Source: Bacteroides sp. CAG:709 (GTDB lineage: Bacteria; Bacteroidota; Bacteroidia; Bacteroidales; UBA932). Taken from it: DNA of 44,885 nt. The DNA is taken from contig FR882195.1 of the NCBI GenBank assembly GCA_000434935.1, positions 108,224 through 153,108 of the forward strand, in the 5' to 3' direction. Shown one piece after another: positions 6,730-15,071 of the stretch. The notes beneath the pieces were generated by a model that ran no database searches, was not told where the DNA came from, and saw nothing but the letters and a program-made list of their open reading frames with translations. Numbering within the stretch: the stretch's first letter is position 1; the number at the start of each line of letters is the position of its first letter. The translations under genes were made by a program, and so were the position numbers.

Positions 6730-8754
6730 ATGAAACGAACATTGGGCTGCCGTGTGGCAGTTGTCCTGACAATCTTGTCAAGTTCCTGTCTTGCAGCCAG
6801 ATCGGCTGATTTGAAAACTACAGATTCATTTGGAAAAACATTGAAATTGGACTCGGTATCCGTGACTGGCAGCAGAGTGCCGTCGGTGCTGGGGAAAAGT
6901 GCGCGCATCGTGACATTGATGGACAGCACGGTGATTTCGTCGCTGCCTGTGGTGAGCGTGAACGATGTCCTGAAATTCGTCGCTGGTGTGGACGTGAGAC
7001 AGCGCGGCGATATGGGCGCACAGACCGATATCAGCATGCGCGGCGGAACCAGCGACCAGATAGCCGTTTATTTGGACGGAATAAATATCTGTGACCCGCA
7101 GACCGGGCACAATGCTGTCGACCTTCCTGTGGATATCACTGATATTGAACGCATTGAGATACTTTCAGGCCCGGCCGGCGTGGCATACGGTTCATCATCA
7201 TTGACCGGAGCCATCAATATCGTGACGAAGAAATACGCTTCTAGCGGTGTATCAGCCCATGCCGAAGGCGGATCTTATGGATATTTCAACGGCGGGGCTC
7301 GTGTCGGCCTGGTCACCGGCAAGGTCTCGAATCAGATTTCTGCCGGATATCTGCGTTCCGATGGCTTCAGCCGCAATTCTGCAGGCGGGCTGAACAGTGA
7401 CTACCAGACAGTCAAAGCCTCTTATCATGGTACGTTCAAGAGCCGTGCGGCAGACCTGGACTGGCATGCCGGATTAAGCGCCAGGGATTTCGGTTCCAAC
7501 ACTTTCTACAGTGCCAAGTTTGATGACCAGTTCGAGCACACGTTCAAGACTTTCGCTTCGGTGCAGGCTCAGACGCGAGGCTTCGTGAAAGTGAAACCGG
7601 CATTGTACTGGAACAGGGGAGAGGACAGGTTCGAGCTCGTCAGGGGTAAACCGGACGCTGTCAAATACAACTACCACAGAACCAGCGTATTGGGCGCGAA
7701 TGTCAATGCTTGGATAGAGACAATCGCAGGAAAGACGGCACTAGGTTTCGAGGTGAGGAACGAGGACATAATCAGTACCAATCTCGGTGAAGACCTGGAT
7801 AATCCCAAGAAAGTGCATGGTGCTGATGCCCAATATCTTAAAGGCCTGAACCGAACCAATTACAGCATTTTCCTGGAGCATAGTGCGGAGTTCAGGAATC
7901 TTTCGGCGTCGGCCGGTGTCGCAGCCGTGAAGAATACGGGAAACAATGACAAGTTCCGTTTCTATCCGGGTGTCAATGCAAGTTACAGATTCTTGGGCGA
8001 CTGGAAGGTTTACGTATCATACAACTCATCATTGAGAATGCCGACCTTCACGGAACTTTACTACTCGGTCGGCGGCCATGCGGCGGACAAGAATCTGAAA
8101 GCGGAAAAGATGCAGTCCGTGGAAGGCGGACTTCGTTTCTCTCGTCCTTGGATCAATGCCGTGGCTACGGTCTACTATAATCACGGCAGCGACATGATAG
8201 ACTGGATCAAGGATTTGTCAGAGGGGGTCGACGCACCGTGGAGATCGGTCAACTATACGAAAATCAATACTTTCGGTCAGGAAATTTCCGCGAGAATAGA
8301 TTTCCCGACAATGCTCGTCCGCGACGATTTCTTCATCCGGACATTGGAACTCTCATACAGCCACATCCGACAGGACAAGGCGCTTGGAAAAGACATCCAA
8401 TCCAAATATGCGCTTGAGTATCTGAAACATAAGGCCGTCGTGAAAGCCGGATTCCACATCTGGAAAGGGCTTTGCGCAAATGCCACATGGCGCTGGCAGG
8501 ACCGCGTCGGCAATTATGAGCTTTTCGAAAATAAGGTGTCTACCGGACGTCTGGAACCATATAGACCATATTCTCTGGTGGATGCCCGCCTGTCATGGAC
8601 GATGGGAACGAAAGGCGTGAAGCGCTGCCGTCCGGGATACAGCTTCTATGTGGAAGTCAATAACCTCCTGAATCACAAGTACTACGACTACGGCAACATC
8701 CCTCAGCCGGGAATAATCGCCAAGGCCGGGGTAATTGTCAATGTCGGTCTGTAA
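6730..8754 (+). CDS. TonB-dependent outer-membrane receptor, BtuB-like
   Basis: The product is a 674-residue TonB-dependent receptor of the BtuB/FepA type, which takes up a scarce ligand across the outer membrane using energy passed on by TonB. A signal peptide (MKRTLGCRVAVVLTILSSSCLAARSA) precedes a TonB-box-like LDSVSVTGSR, then a plug domain (about 40-155) with the usual VNDVLKFVAGVDVRQRG, ISMRGGTSDQIAVYLDGI and IERIEILSGPAGVAYGSSSLTGAINIVTKK. The rest is a beta-barrel ending in an aromatic-hydrophobic strand (AGVIVNVGL). It lacks the carboxypeptidase-like N-terminal domain of SusC proteins, so it is not part of a sugar locus. The ATG at 6730 is used rather than the TTG three codons earlier. 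The next gene, a cytoplasmic hydrolase, starts two bases after the stop and is surely co-transcribed. The ligand could be a siderophore, a corrinoid or an ester; not resolved. Confidence 0.92.
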   Translation: MKRTLGCRVAVVLTILSSSCLAARSADLKTTDSFGKTLKLDSVSVTGSRVPSVLGKSARIVTLMDSTVISSLPVVSVNDVLKFVAGVDVRQRGDMGAQTDISMRGGTSDQIAVYLDGINICDPQTGHNAVDLPVDITDIERIEILSGPAGVAYGSSSLTGAINIVTKKYASSGVSAHAEGGSYGYFNGGARVGLVTGKVSNQISAGYLRSDGFSRNSAGGLNSDYQTVKASYHGTFKSRAADLDWHAGLSARDFGSNTFYSAKFDDQFEHTFKTFASVQAQTRGFVKVKPALYWNRGEDRFELVRGKPDAVKYNYHRTSVLGANVNAWIETIAGKTALGFEVRNEDIISTNLGEDLDNPKKVHGADAQYLKGLNRTNYSIFLEHSAEFRNLSASAGVAAVKNTGNNDKFRFYPGVNASYRFLGDWKVYVSYNSSLRMPTFTELYYSVGGHAADKNLKAEKMQSVEGGLRFSRPWINAVATVYYNHGSDMIDWIKDLSEGVDAPWRSVNYTKINTFGQEISARIDFPTMLVRDDFFIRTLELSYSHIRQDKALGKDIQSKYALEYLKHKAVVKAGFHIWKGLCANATWRWQDRVGNYELFENKVSTGRLEPYRPYSLVDARLSWTMGTKGVKRCRPGYSFYVEVNNLLNHKYYDYGNIPQPGIIAKAGVIVNVGL

Positions 8755-8756
8755 TT

Positions 8757-9572
8757 ATGGTCAGAAAGGAAATATTGATTCCGACAAGTGCGGGTGATGT
8801 TTTCGCGGTTTACACATCTGCGGAAACTCCTGATTCTGTAAAGCCGCTTGTCATCATGTGTCACGGCATGATGATGAGCGGAAGTTTGAATCCGATTCGT
8901 GACGTGTCTGAAGGTCTGAATGAGGGCGGATATGATACCCTGCGGCTGGATTTTCGCGGAAACGGACGCAGCAGCGGCGCGATAACGGATATGACTCCGC
9001 TTACGGAAGTCTATGATTTGCTTTCTGTTATGGAGTATGCGGCAGGACATTATGAAGAATTAGGAAGTCATGGCAGCATTGTCCTGTGCGGTCATTCGCT
9101 TGGCGGTCTGGTGTCTCTGCTGGTGGCATCTGCATTGTCCGGAGGAAGGGTACACGGGCTGGAATATGCGGGAGACATTGGAAAATTGTCGTCAGCATTG
9201 GCAGGGCTTTTCCTGCTGGCTCCGGCGGTGAATGTGGAAGCGGATTCCAAGGCAGGACGCGTAGGAACCGTCACATTTGATCCTGAGAATATTCCGGAAA
9301 TAGTTGAAGTCTGGGGCTCCAGCTTGTCGAAGAAGTATTTCGTCACGGCCCGCGAACTCGATACGCTCAAGACGATTTCCGCTTATCATGGGCCTGCTTG
9401 CGTGCTGCTGGGCGAAAGGGACCGTCTCGTGGAGATGAATCTGGCGGACAAGATAAATGCAGCCCTGCCTCAGGCAGAACTGCATATAATACCACGTGGC
9501 GACCATTTGTTTTCAAGGGGAATCAGGCAGAAAGCCGTGGATATCGCCCTGGAATTCCTGTCGCGCTTATAG
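8757..9572 (+). CDS. Alpha/beta hydrolase (cytoplasmic esterase family)
   Basis: The product is a 271-residue serine hydrolase. The nucleophile elbow GHSLGG has Ser114, the acid is probably Asp222 (GERDRLV) and the base His250 (GDHLF); the order and spacing fit the family. CHGMMMSG near residue 35 forms the oxyanion region. There is no signal peptide, so it works in the cytoplasm. The family resembles cinnamoyl/feruloyl esterase-like and dienelactone-type hydrolases, but the substrate cannot be read from sequence. It begins two bases after the TonB receptor stop codon, which suggests that the receptor brings in an ester, or an ester-containing chelator, that this enzyme cleaves after import. 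The 3' end overlaps the convergent sugar-kinase gene by six bases. Confidence 0.88.
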   Translation: MVRKEILIPTSAGDVFAVYTSAETPDSVKPLVIMCHGMMMSGSLNPIRDVSEGLNEGGYDTLRLDFRGNGRSSGAITDMTPLTEVYDLLSVMEYAAGHYEELGSHGSIVLCGHSLGGLVSLLVASALSGGRVHGLEYAGDIGKLSSALAGLFLLAPAVNVEADSKAGRVGTVTFDPENIPEIVEVWGSSLSKKYFVTARELDTLKTISAYHGPACVLLGERDRLVEMNLADKINAALPQAELHIIPRGDHLFSRGIRQKAVDIALEFLSRL

Positions 9573-10703
9573 TGTAGCGATATATTCGGCCATCTCGTCG
9601 GCATGCTCCATAGCACTGTGGAACAGAGCCATTTGCGCACGTGCGCGCACGAAGTTGTGGTCGATGTATTTGGTCTTGAAATACGTGTCACCGTTAAGGT
9701 AATCTGCCAGGAAACGTACGGCTTGCATGAACGGGAACATGCAAGCGGCGTAAGGCAGGTTCTCACGCTCGATGTCCGTGAGGAATCCTCCGGCGGACTC
9801 GATGTAACCCTTCGCGAAGGACTTGAAGATGTCCATGTTGAAGCTGATCTTGCTTGTATCAGGTTCGTCCTCGGCGGCAGTATTCGCAGCTGTCCTCAGG
9901 AAATCACCGAAGTCGGAGAATACATAGCTCGGCATGACAGTATCCAAGTCAATGACACAGAGAACGTTGCCGTCCTTGTCGAACATCATGTTGTTCACCT
10001 TCGTATCACAATGGCAGATGCGTTTAGGCAGTTTGCCGTCTCTGTGAAGCTGCTCGGCCTTGCACATTTCCACGCTATGCTCGTCGATGTCCTCCAGCAT
10101 TGACAGAACCTCTTCCTGATGGTCGGGATCGCCCTCTATCGGCTTTCTTCCGTCACCTTCCTCCGGTGCGTCGATGCGGCAGAAATTGTCGTTGTTGACA
10201 GCCTCTATGAGCTGGCTCATACGCAGTTCCATGTTGTGGAAGTCCGGGATGGTCTCACCGAGTTCCTCGTCGAGGTCCGCCAGCATTGCCTCGAAATTGC
10301 CGAAGGCCTTGCCTGCGTAGTATGAATATTCCGGGTTGACGGTCTCGTATGTGAATGCGTCCTGAATGAACACGGAGATTCTCCAGAATTTGCCGTCCTT
10401 TTCGAGATATGTCTTGCCGGTTTCTTTTACCGGTATGAATTTCAACACCTTACGGTCAATGTCCTGCTCTCCGGCAGCTTCCAGTTTTTTGCGGATATGG
10501 CCGGTAACGGCTTCAATGTTGTGCTGCAGGAGATCGACATCCTTGAATATCGCATTGTTCACTCTCTGCAGAACGTAGTCAGGTGTCGCACCAGTAGTGG
10601 TAACTTTATATGTATCATTGATAAGTCCGTTTCCAAGCGGTTTGATTTCTGCGACATCGCCTTCGATGGCAAATGCCGAGATGATTTCGTTCAATTCGTT
10701 CAT
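9567..10703 (-). CDS. APH-family sugar kinase, NahK-like
   Basis: This 378-residue protein has the aminoglycoside phosphotransferase fold (COG3173/PF01636) with the catalytic loop HCDTKVNN (His231, Asp233, Asn238) and the metal-binding DLD motif (Asp252-Asp254). An N-terminal kinase lobe (NGLINDTYKV as nucleotide loop, about 25-34; YVLQRVN as lysine/arginine strand) precedes it. Within this superfamily the overall layout and size are close to N-acetylhexosamine 1-kinase, which makes GlcNAc-1-P or GalNAc-1-P from free sugars, rather than to antibiotic-resistance enzymes. It lies 18 bases downstream of the M20 dipeptidase on the same strand and is probably co-transcribed with it. Such a pair would fit salvage of amino sugars and peptides from mucin or peptidoglycan, which is inference. 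The start ATG is at 10703. Confidence 0.8.
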   Translation of the reverse strand: MNELNEIISAFAIEGDVAEIKPLGNGLINDTYKVTTTGATPDYVLQRVNNAIFKDVDLLQHNIEAVTGHIRKKLEAAGEQDIDRKVLKFIPVKETGKTYLEKDGKFWRISVFIQDAFTYETVNPEYSYYAGKAFGNFEAMLADLDEELGETIPDFHNMELRMSQLIEAVNNDNFCRIDAPEEGDGRKPIEGDPDHQEEVLSMLEDIDEHSVEMCKAEQLHRDGKLPKRICHCDTKVNNMMFDKDGNVLCVIDLDTVMPSYVFSDFGDFLRTAANTAAEDEPDTSKISFNMDIFKSFAKGYIESAGGFLTDIERENLPYAACMFPFMQAVRFLADYLNGDTYFKTKYIDHNFVRARAQMALFHSAMEHADEMAEYIATL

Positions 10704-10721
10704 TGTTATTTATGTTTGTGA

Positions 10722-12095
10722 TTATTTCCAGTATTCGTAGAACAGGGCGATGGACTCGATTCCCGCGAAAAGCTGCTTGATCAGGTAGCTCTCGTTAGGG
10801 GAGTGGATGGTGTCCCTTTCAAGTCCGAAGCCCATGAGCAGCGGGTCGGCGCCGAGAATGTTCCTCATGTCGGCAAGAACGCAGATGCTGCCGCCTCCAC
10901 GGCTCGGAACAGGCTCAATACCATATACTTCTGCCATTGCTTTGGATGCCGCCTGATAAGCTGAAGATGTTATAGGGATAAGGAATCCGTTGCCGGCCTC
11001 CATCTTATCCACCGTCACATGCACGTAAGGCGGGGCGATGGAAAGTATGTGCTTCGCTGCCAGGTCAATGATCTTGTCCGCTTTCTGGTCAGGCACGATG
11101 CGCATGGAAATTTTAGCATGAGCCTCGGACGGCAGCACTGTCTTGCTTCCGACTCCGGTATATCCGCCCCAGATTCCGCACACATCCAGGCAAGGCCTGA
11201 TCGCCGTGCGCTCCAAAGTCGTGTAACCTTTCTCTCCCTTGACTTCGTCTATGCCGATGCTTTCCTTGTATTCGTCAATGTCGAACGGCGCTCTTGCCAG
11301 TTCTTTCCTGTCCTCGTCGGAAACCTCCACGACATCATCGTAGAATCCGGGTATGGTGACTCTTCCGTCCTCGTCAATGAGGGTCGAAATCATGTCGCAC
11401 AATGTGTTGATAGGGTTCGCGACAGCTCCGCCATAATGTCCGGAATGAAGGTCCTTGTCCGGGCCCTGCACGTTGACCTGAAGATATGTCACGCCGCGCA
11501 TTCCGCAGTTGATGGAAGGGACTTTGTCCGAAATCATTGTCGTGTCTGAAACGAGGATCACGTCGCATGCCAGCCTTTCCTTGTTGGCCTCCACCCATGC
11601 CGGGAGACTCTTGCTGCCGACTTCCTCTTCGCCCTCGAAAATGAATTTGACATTGTGCTTCAACAGGCCTTTTCTGACGAGATATTCAAATGCCTTCAAG
11701 TGCATGAAAGTCTGGCCTTTATCATCATTCGCACCGCGTCCCCAGATGGCGCCGTCATGGATTTCCGGCTCGAAAGGGTCCGAATTCCATTTCTCCAGCG
11801 GCTCTGCCGGCTGAACGTCATAATGCCCGTAGACGAGGACGGTCTTGAGTGTCGGGTCAATGATCTTCTGTCCGAAAACCACAGGATTGCCGGCTGTAGG
11901 GAAGACTCCCGCTTCGTCCGCTCCGGCTTCTTTCAGAAGTTCCACGTAGCGTTCAGCACATCTGGTCATGTCCTGTTTGTGCTCGGGTTTTGCGCTTACG
12001 GATGGAATGCGCATCAGGGAAAACAATTCCTCGAAGAATCTGTCCTTGTTCTCTTCGATGTATTGCCGGATTTCGGCGTTGTTCTTTTCAATCAT
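10722..12095 (-). CDS. M20-family dipeptidase (zinc metallopeptidase)
   Basis: The product is a 457-residue M20 metallopeptidase of the dipeptidase/carnosinase-like branch. Ligands for the two metal ions are visible: His and Asp in VYGHYDVQP, the bridging Asp in GRGANDDKGQ, the Glu pair in FEGEEEVGS, and Asp in VSDTTM; a lid/dimerisation domain (about 200-350) interrupts the catalytic domain. There is no signal peptide, so it hydrolyses imported dipeptides in the cytoplasm. The start is placed at MIEKNNAEIRQYI (ATG at 12095). An upstream in-frame start 22 codons earlier would add a basic stretch not expected in the family and would run into the intergenic region. It is the first gene of a two-gene unit with the sugar kinase, divergent from cysC. 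Confidence 0.92.
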   Translation of the reverse strand: MIEKNNAEIRQYIEENKDRFFEELFSLMRIPSVSAKPEHKQDMTRCAERYVELLKEAGADEAGVFPTAGNPVVFGQKIIDPTLKTVLVYGHYDVQPAEPLEKWNSDPFEPEIHDGAIWGRGANDDKGQTFMHLKAFEYLVRKGLLKHNVKFIFEGEEEVGSKSLPAWVEANKERLACDVILVSDTTMISDKVPSINCGMRGVTYLQVNVQGPDKDLHSGHYGGAVANPINTLCDMISTLIDEDGRVTIPGFYDDVVEVSDEDRKELARAPFDIDEYKESIGIDEVKGEKGYTTLERTAIRPCLDVCGIWGGYTGVGSKTVLPSEAHAKISMRIVPDQKADKIIDLAAKHILSIAPPYVHVTVDKMEAGNGFLIPITSSAYQAASKAMAEVYGIEPVPSRGGGSICVLADMRNILGADPLLMGFGLERDTIHSPNESYLIKQLFAGIESIALFYEYWK

Positions 12096-12244
12096 GTTGT
12101 TGGTTTTTGTTTTTGCAATCCGCAATTTACGAATAATTCCCGGTTTTTCGAAACAGGACATTGATATGCCCCGGAAAAATTTTCCAAAACAGCAAATAGT
12201 TGGTCAAAATGTCGCAGCGTTACTTATTTTCAGTCAAAAAGTCG

Positions 12245-12252
12245 TATTTTTG
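12245..12252 (+). promoter_or_regulatory. -7 promoter element of the cysC operon
   Basis: TATTTTTG matches TAnnTTTG perfectly and lies 29 bases before the cysC ATG at 12282. The -33 partner is poor. The 186-base divergent gap to the dipeptidase gene holds no other clear signal. Confidence 0.45.
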
Positions 12253-12281
12253 TCTGCGTTTTTTAGAGACTATAATTATAG

Positions 12282-12917
12282 ATGGAAAATATTTATCCCA
12301 TTTTCAACAAGATCCAGACTCGTGCCGACAAGGAGGCGTTTATCGGACAGAGGGGTCTTACTGTTTGGTTTACCGGACTTTCCGGATCAGGTAAGAGCAC
12401 CGTGGCTTCAGCATTGGAACAGGCATTGGCAGCCAAGGGCTTTCTTTGCAAAGTCCTGGACGGCGACAATATCCGCACAGGTCTGAATTCCAATCTCGGC
12501 TTTTCAGCAGAGGACCGCGCGGAAAATATCAGACGTATCGCTGAAGTCTGCAAACTTTTCGATGACACGGGAATCATTACGATAGCTTCTTTTGTTTCTC
12601 CTACCGAGGACTTGCGTCAGATTGCGCGCAATATCATCGGCCAGGACGATTTCTTCGAGGTGTATATGTCGACTCCGCTGGAGGAGTGCGAACGCCGTGA
12701 CGTGAAGGGGCTCTATGCTCGTGCACGCAAGGGGGAAGTCAAGAATTTTACCGGTATTTCCGCACCGTTCGATGTTCCGGAAAATGCTGATATTGACGTG
12801 GATACTACCAATTCCAATCCGGAGGAATGTGCGTCACGCATTATGGAGAAAATCATTGGGAGGGTAGCATTGCCCGACAGAAACACTGGCGGAAAATATG
12901 AAGAGGATTATCTTTAG
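12282..12917 (+). CDS. cysC: Adenylylsulfate (APS) kinase
   Basis: CysC phosphorylates APS to PAPS, the universal sulfate donor. The 211-residue protein has Walker A GLSGSGKST (residues 32-40), the APS-binding block LDGDNIRTGLNSNLGFSAEDRAEN in two parts (DGDNIR and FSAEDR), the FVSPTEDLR loop that carries the conserved serine, and KGLYARARKGEVKNFTGISAPFD near 150, all typical of bacterial CysC. The N-terminus ENIYPIFNKI is like other Bacteroidales enzymes. There is no ATP sulfurylase (CysD/CysN) fusion or neighbour, so APS must come from genes elsewhere. The stop overlaps the next gene by 20 bases, and a sulfotransferase follows it, which suggests that PAPS made here feeds that enzyme rather than assimilatory reduction. 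Confidence 0.95.
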   Translation: MENIYPIFNKIQTRADKEAFIGQRGLTVWFTGLSGSGKSTVASALEQALAAKGFLCKVLDGDNIRTGLNSNLGFSAEDRAENIRRIAEVCKLFDDTGIITIASFVSPTEDLRQIARNIIGQDDFFEVYMSTPLEECERRDVKGLYARARKGEVKNFTGISAPFDVPENADIDVDTTNSNPEECASRIMEKIIGRVALPDRNTGGKYEEDYL

Positions 12918-13863
12918 TCTGGTCGTCGCGCTGGCGGCGTCCGTTTCTTCCTTGTTCGCGCAGGTGCGTGAAATTCCTTTCGGAAATATGGAAAAGTGGC
13001 TTGTCCGCAAGGTGGACGAGTCATTTATCATAGGCGGCAAGACCCGTTATCTCTATGAGGTCGCTCCCGGTGATACGCTGAAGGACAATACTCCGTTCGT
13101 TCCGAATCTGAAGGTGTCACCATGGGCCACTTCCAGCGTGCTCGCCGTGGTCAAGGGCGTTACCAAGAGCAGTTGCACTGTTTTTCCGGAATATCACGGA
13201 AAAGGTCATGCCGCCCGTCTGGAAACCCGTATCGAGAGGGTGAAGGTGATGGGACTTATCAATATCTCCGTACTTGCTACCGGAACAATATTTCTCGGGG
13301 AAATCGCTGAACCTGTGAGGGATACGAAGAATCCTCAGGCAAAACTGATGATGGGAATCCCGTTCACGGAGCGTCCGCATAGCATAATCTATGACTATAA
13401 GTTCGACCAAGGTTCGGATGGCGGCAAACGTATGAAAATGACCGGTTTCAGCCGCGTTCAGGATATCCCGGGGGCCAATGCTGCGGAAATGTGCCTGATA
13501 CTTCAGAAGAGATGGGAGGATGCAGACGGCAATGTCTATGCGAAGCGAGTCGCTACCGCGTGGGAAAGGTATGACAAGTCTTCCGGCAAATGGATCAATG
13601 CCCATGAGGCGGAGATTCATTATGGCGACATTACGAAAAATCCTGAATATAAATCATATATGGCTCTCATTGCCGGAGGGGAAGATGCTCCGCATTGCAA
13701 GAACAGCAAGGGCGAGGCGGTTCCTGTCCATGAAGTGGGTTGGGCCGCTCCGGGCGAAAAGCCTACACATATCATATTGCGTTTTTCTTCAGGTCACGGC
13801 GGAGCTTATGTAGGCTCTCCTGGGGCTATGTTCCACATTGACAATGTTAAACTAAAATACTGA
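12898..13863 (+). CDS. Exported PCMD-domain protein
   Basis: A 321-residue protein with a clear signal peptide (MKRIIFSLVVALAASVSSLFAQ) and no lipobox, so it is probably periplasmic or secreted. The body resembles the PCMD (putative carbohydrate metabolism domain) beta-sandwich known from Bacteroidota. Fitting features are MGIPFTERPHSIIYDYKFDQG near 160, the KYDK/WERYDKSSGKW stretch, and a glycine-rich end (FSSGHGGAYVGSPGAMFHIDNVKLKY), where the last strand carries the usual DNVKLxY. The ATG overlaps the end of cysC by 20 bases and the stop codon overlaps the sulfotransferase start (TGATG), so all three are translationally coupled. Its role is unknown. An exported carbohydrate- or lipid-binding protein between two cytoplasmic sulfation enzymes suggests handling of the sulfated product outside the cytoplasm. 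Confidence 0.75.
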   Translation: MKRIIFSLVVALAASVSSLFAQVREIPFGNMEKWLVRKVDESFIIGGKTRYLYEVAPGDTLKDNTPFVPNLKVSPWATSSVLAVVKGVTKSSCTVFPEYHGKGHAARLETRIERVKVMGLINISVLATGTIFLGEIAEPVRDTKNPQAKLMMGIPFTERPHSIIYDYKFDQGSDGGKRMKMTGFSRVQDIPGANAAEMCLILQKRWEDADGNVYAKRVATAWERYDKSSGKWINAHEAEIHYGDITKNPEYKSYMALIAGGEDAPHCKNSKGEAVPVHEVGWAAPGEKPTHIILRFSSGHGGAYVGSPGAMFHIDNVKLKY

Positions 13864-14969
13864 TGGGACTCTTTAATTTCGAGAATCTGCCTGTAAATAC
13901 TCTTGTGGGCTCAAGTCTGGACACTTTCAACAAGGTTACTTACGGCGGAAGTGAGGTGGATAAAAAATATAAGGGAAAATACCGCCTGTCCAAGTTCGTA
14001 TCTGCGATTCTTACACCGATGTACAAACTGAATGACAGGAAGGCTGCCAAGCTTGTTCCTGCAGAAGGCGTGAAGGATCCTGTGTTCATCATAGGGCATT
14101 GGCGCAGCGGCACCACGTTCATTCACAATGTCCTTTCCAAGGACCCGCAGTTCGGTTATTGTTCTACATATCAGACCGTGTTTCCGCATCTTATGTTGTG
14201 CGGAAGGCCGTTTTTCCGCTGGTGCATGAAGGCTGTCATGCCTGAAAGCAGACCGACGGATTCATTGGAACTCAATCCGGACCAGCCGCAGGAGGAAGAG
14301 TTCGCATTCACCAACATGACGCCGTATTCGTACTATCATTTCTGGATGTTCCCGCGTCATATTGCCGAATACAGGCACAGGTATCTGCTTATGCAGGACT
14401 TGAAAGATGAGGAGCTCAATGAGTTCAAGCATTGTCAGAAGTCAATGATTGATACTGCATTGCACGTCAGCGGGAAGAAGCAGTTCCTCAGCAAGAACCC
14501 TCCTCATACCGGGCGCGTGAAGGAGTTGCTGGAACTCTATCCGGAGGCGAAGTTCATATATATGGTACGTAATCCGTATACGGTATACAAGTCTACCATG
14601 AGTTTCATCAAGAATACGATCCCTACTCTCCAGCTCCAGGATATAGATGAGGCTGAACTGGAAAGGCAGATTGTCGAGACTTATGTGGAACTCTATGACA
14701 AGTATGAGGCCGACAAGAAATTGATTCCGGAAGGACATCTCATGGAGGTCCGTTTCGAGGATTTCGAGCAGGCCCCGATAGCCAAGGCAGAGGAGATTTA
14801 TGCGAAACTCGGACTTGGTGATTTCCAGGCGGTCAAGCCGTTGATGGCGGCATATACCGGCGAGAAGAAAGGGTTCAAGAAGAACAAGTACCAATACGAT
14901 GAAAAGACCGTGAACACTGTCAATGCTCATTGGCACAAGGCTGTCGAGCAGTGGGGGTATAATATCTAG
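13863..14969 (+). CDS. PAPS-dependent sulfotransferase (Sulfotransfer_3 family)
   Basis: The 368-residue cytoplasmic protein transfers the sulfuryl group of PAPS to an acceptor hydroxyl or amine. The 5'-phosphosulfate loop GHWRSGTT (78-85) follows the strand PVFIIG. The 3'-phosphate site is in KFIYMVRNPYTVYKS, and FLSKNPPHTGR and VRFEDFEQAP are other usual blocks. There is no signal peptide. Gut Bacteroides have sulfotransferases of this superfamily, clustered with PAPS-making genes, that sulfate sterols; that comparison is from memory of the literature. Here the acceptor is unknown and the cluster is reduced to cysC plus an exported protein. The start codon shares one base with the stop of the preceding gene. 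No terminator is visible after it before the V-ATPase promoter. Confidence 0.9.
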   Translation: MGLFNFENLPVNTLVGSSLDTFNKVTYGGSEVDKKYKGKYRLSKFVSAILTPMYKLNDRKAAKLVPAEGVKDPVFIIGHWRSGTTFIHNVLSKDPQFGYCSTYQTVFPHLMLCGRPFFRWCMKAVMPESRPTDSLELNPDQPQEEEFAFTNMTPYSYYHFWMFPRHIAEYRHRYLLMQDLKDEELNEFKHCQKSMIDTALHVSGKKQFLSKNPPHTGRVKELLELYPEAKFIYMVRNPYTVYKSTMSFIKNTIPTLQLQDIDEAELERQIVETYVELYDKYEADKKLIPEGHLMEVRFEDFEQAPIAKAEEIYAKLGLGDFQAVKPLMAAYTGEKKGFKKNKYQYDEKTVNTVNAHWHKAVEQWGYNI

Positions 14970-15000
14970 GCTGCATTCCCGGTCATATAAAAAGATTTAA

Positions 15001-15031
15001 TTTGCAAAGACGTGCAAAATGCGTAAATTTG
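15001..15031 (+). promoter_or_regulatory. Promoter of the V-type ATPase operon
   Basis: TTTG (15001-15004), 19 bases, TAAATTTG (15024-15031): a textbook Bacteroidota promoter with no mismatch. The first ATG of the operon is 40 bases downstream. It is the best promoter in the window. Confidence 0.78.
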
Positions 15032-15071
15032 CTTGATTTTGATTAAAAACGATTAAAATTTGAAACTCTAT

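Noticed and set aside
9567..10703. Aminoglycoside resistance gene
   Set aside because: Fold family is shared, but size, sequence and setting fit a sugar kinase of housekeeping or salvage type; no mobile element is near.
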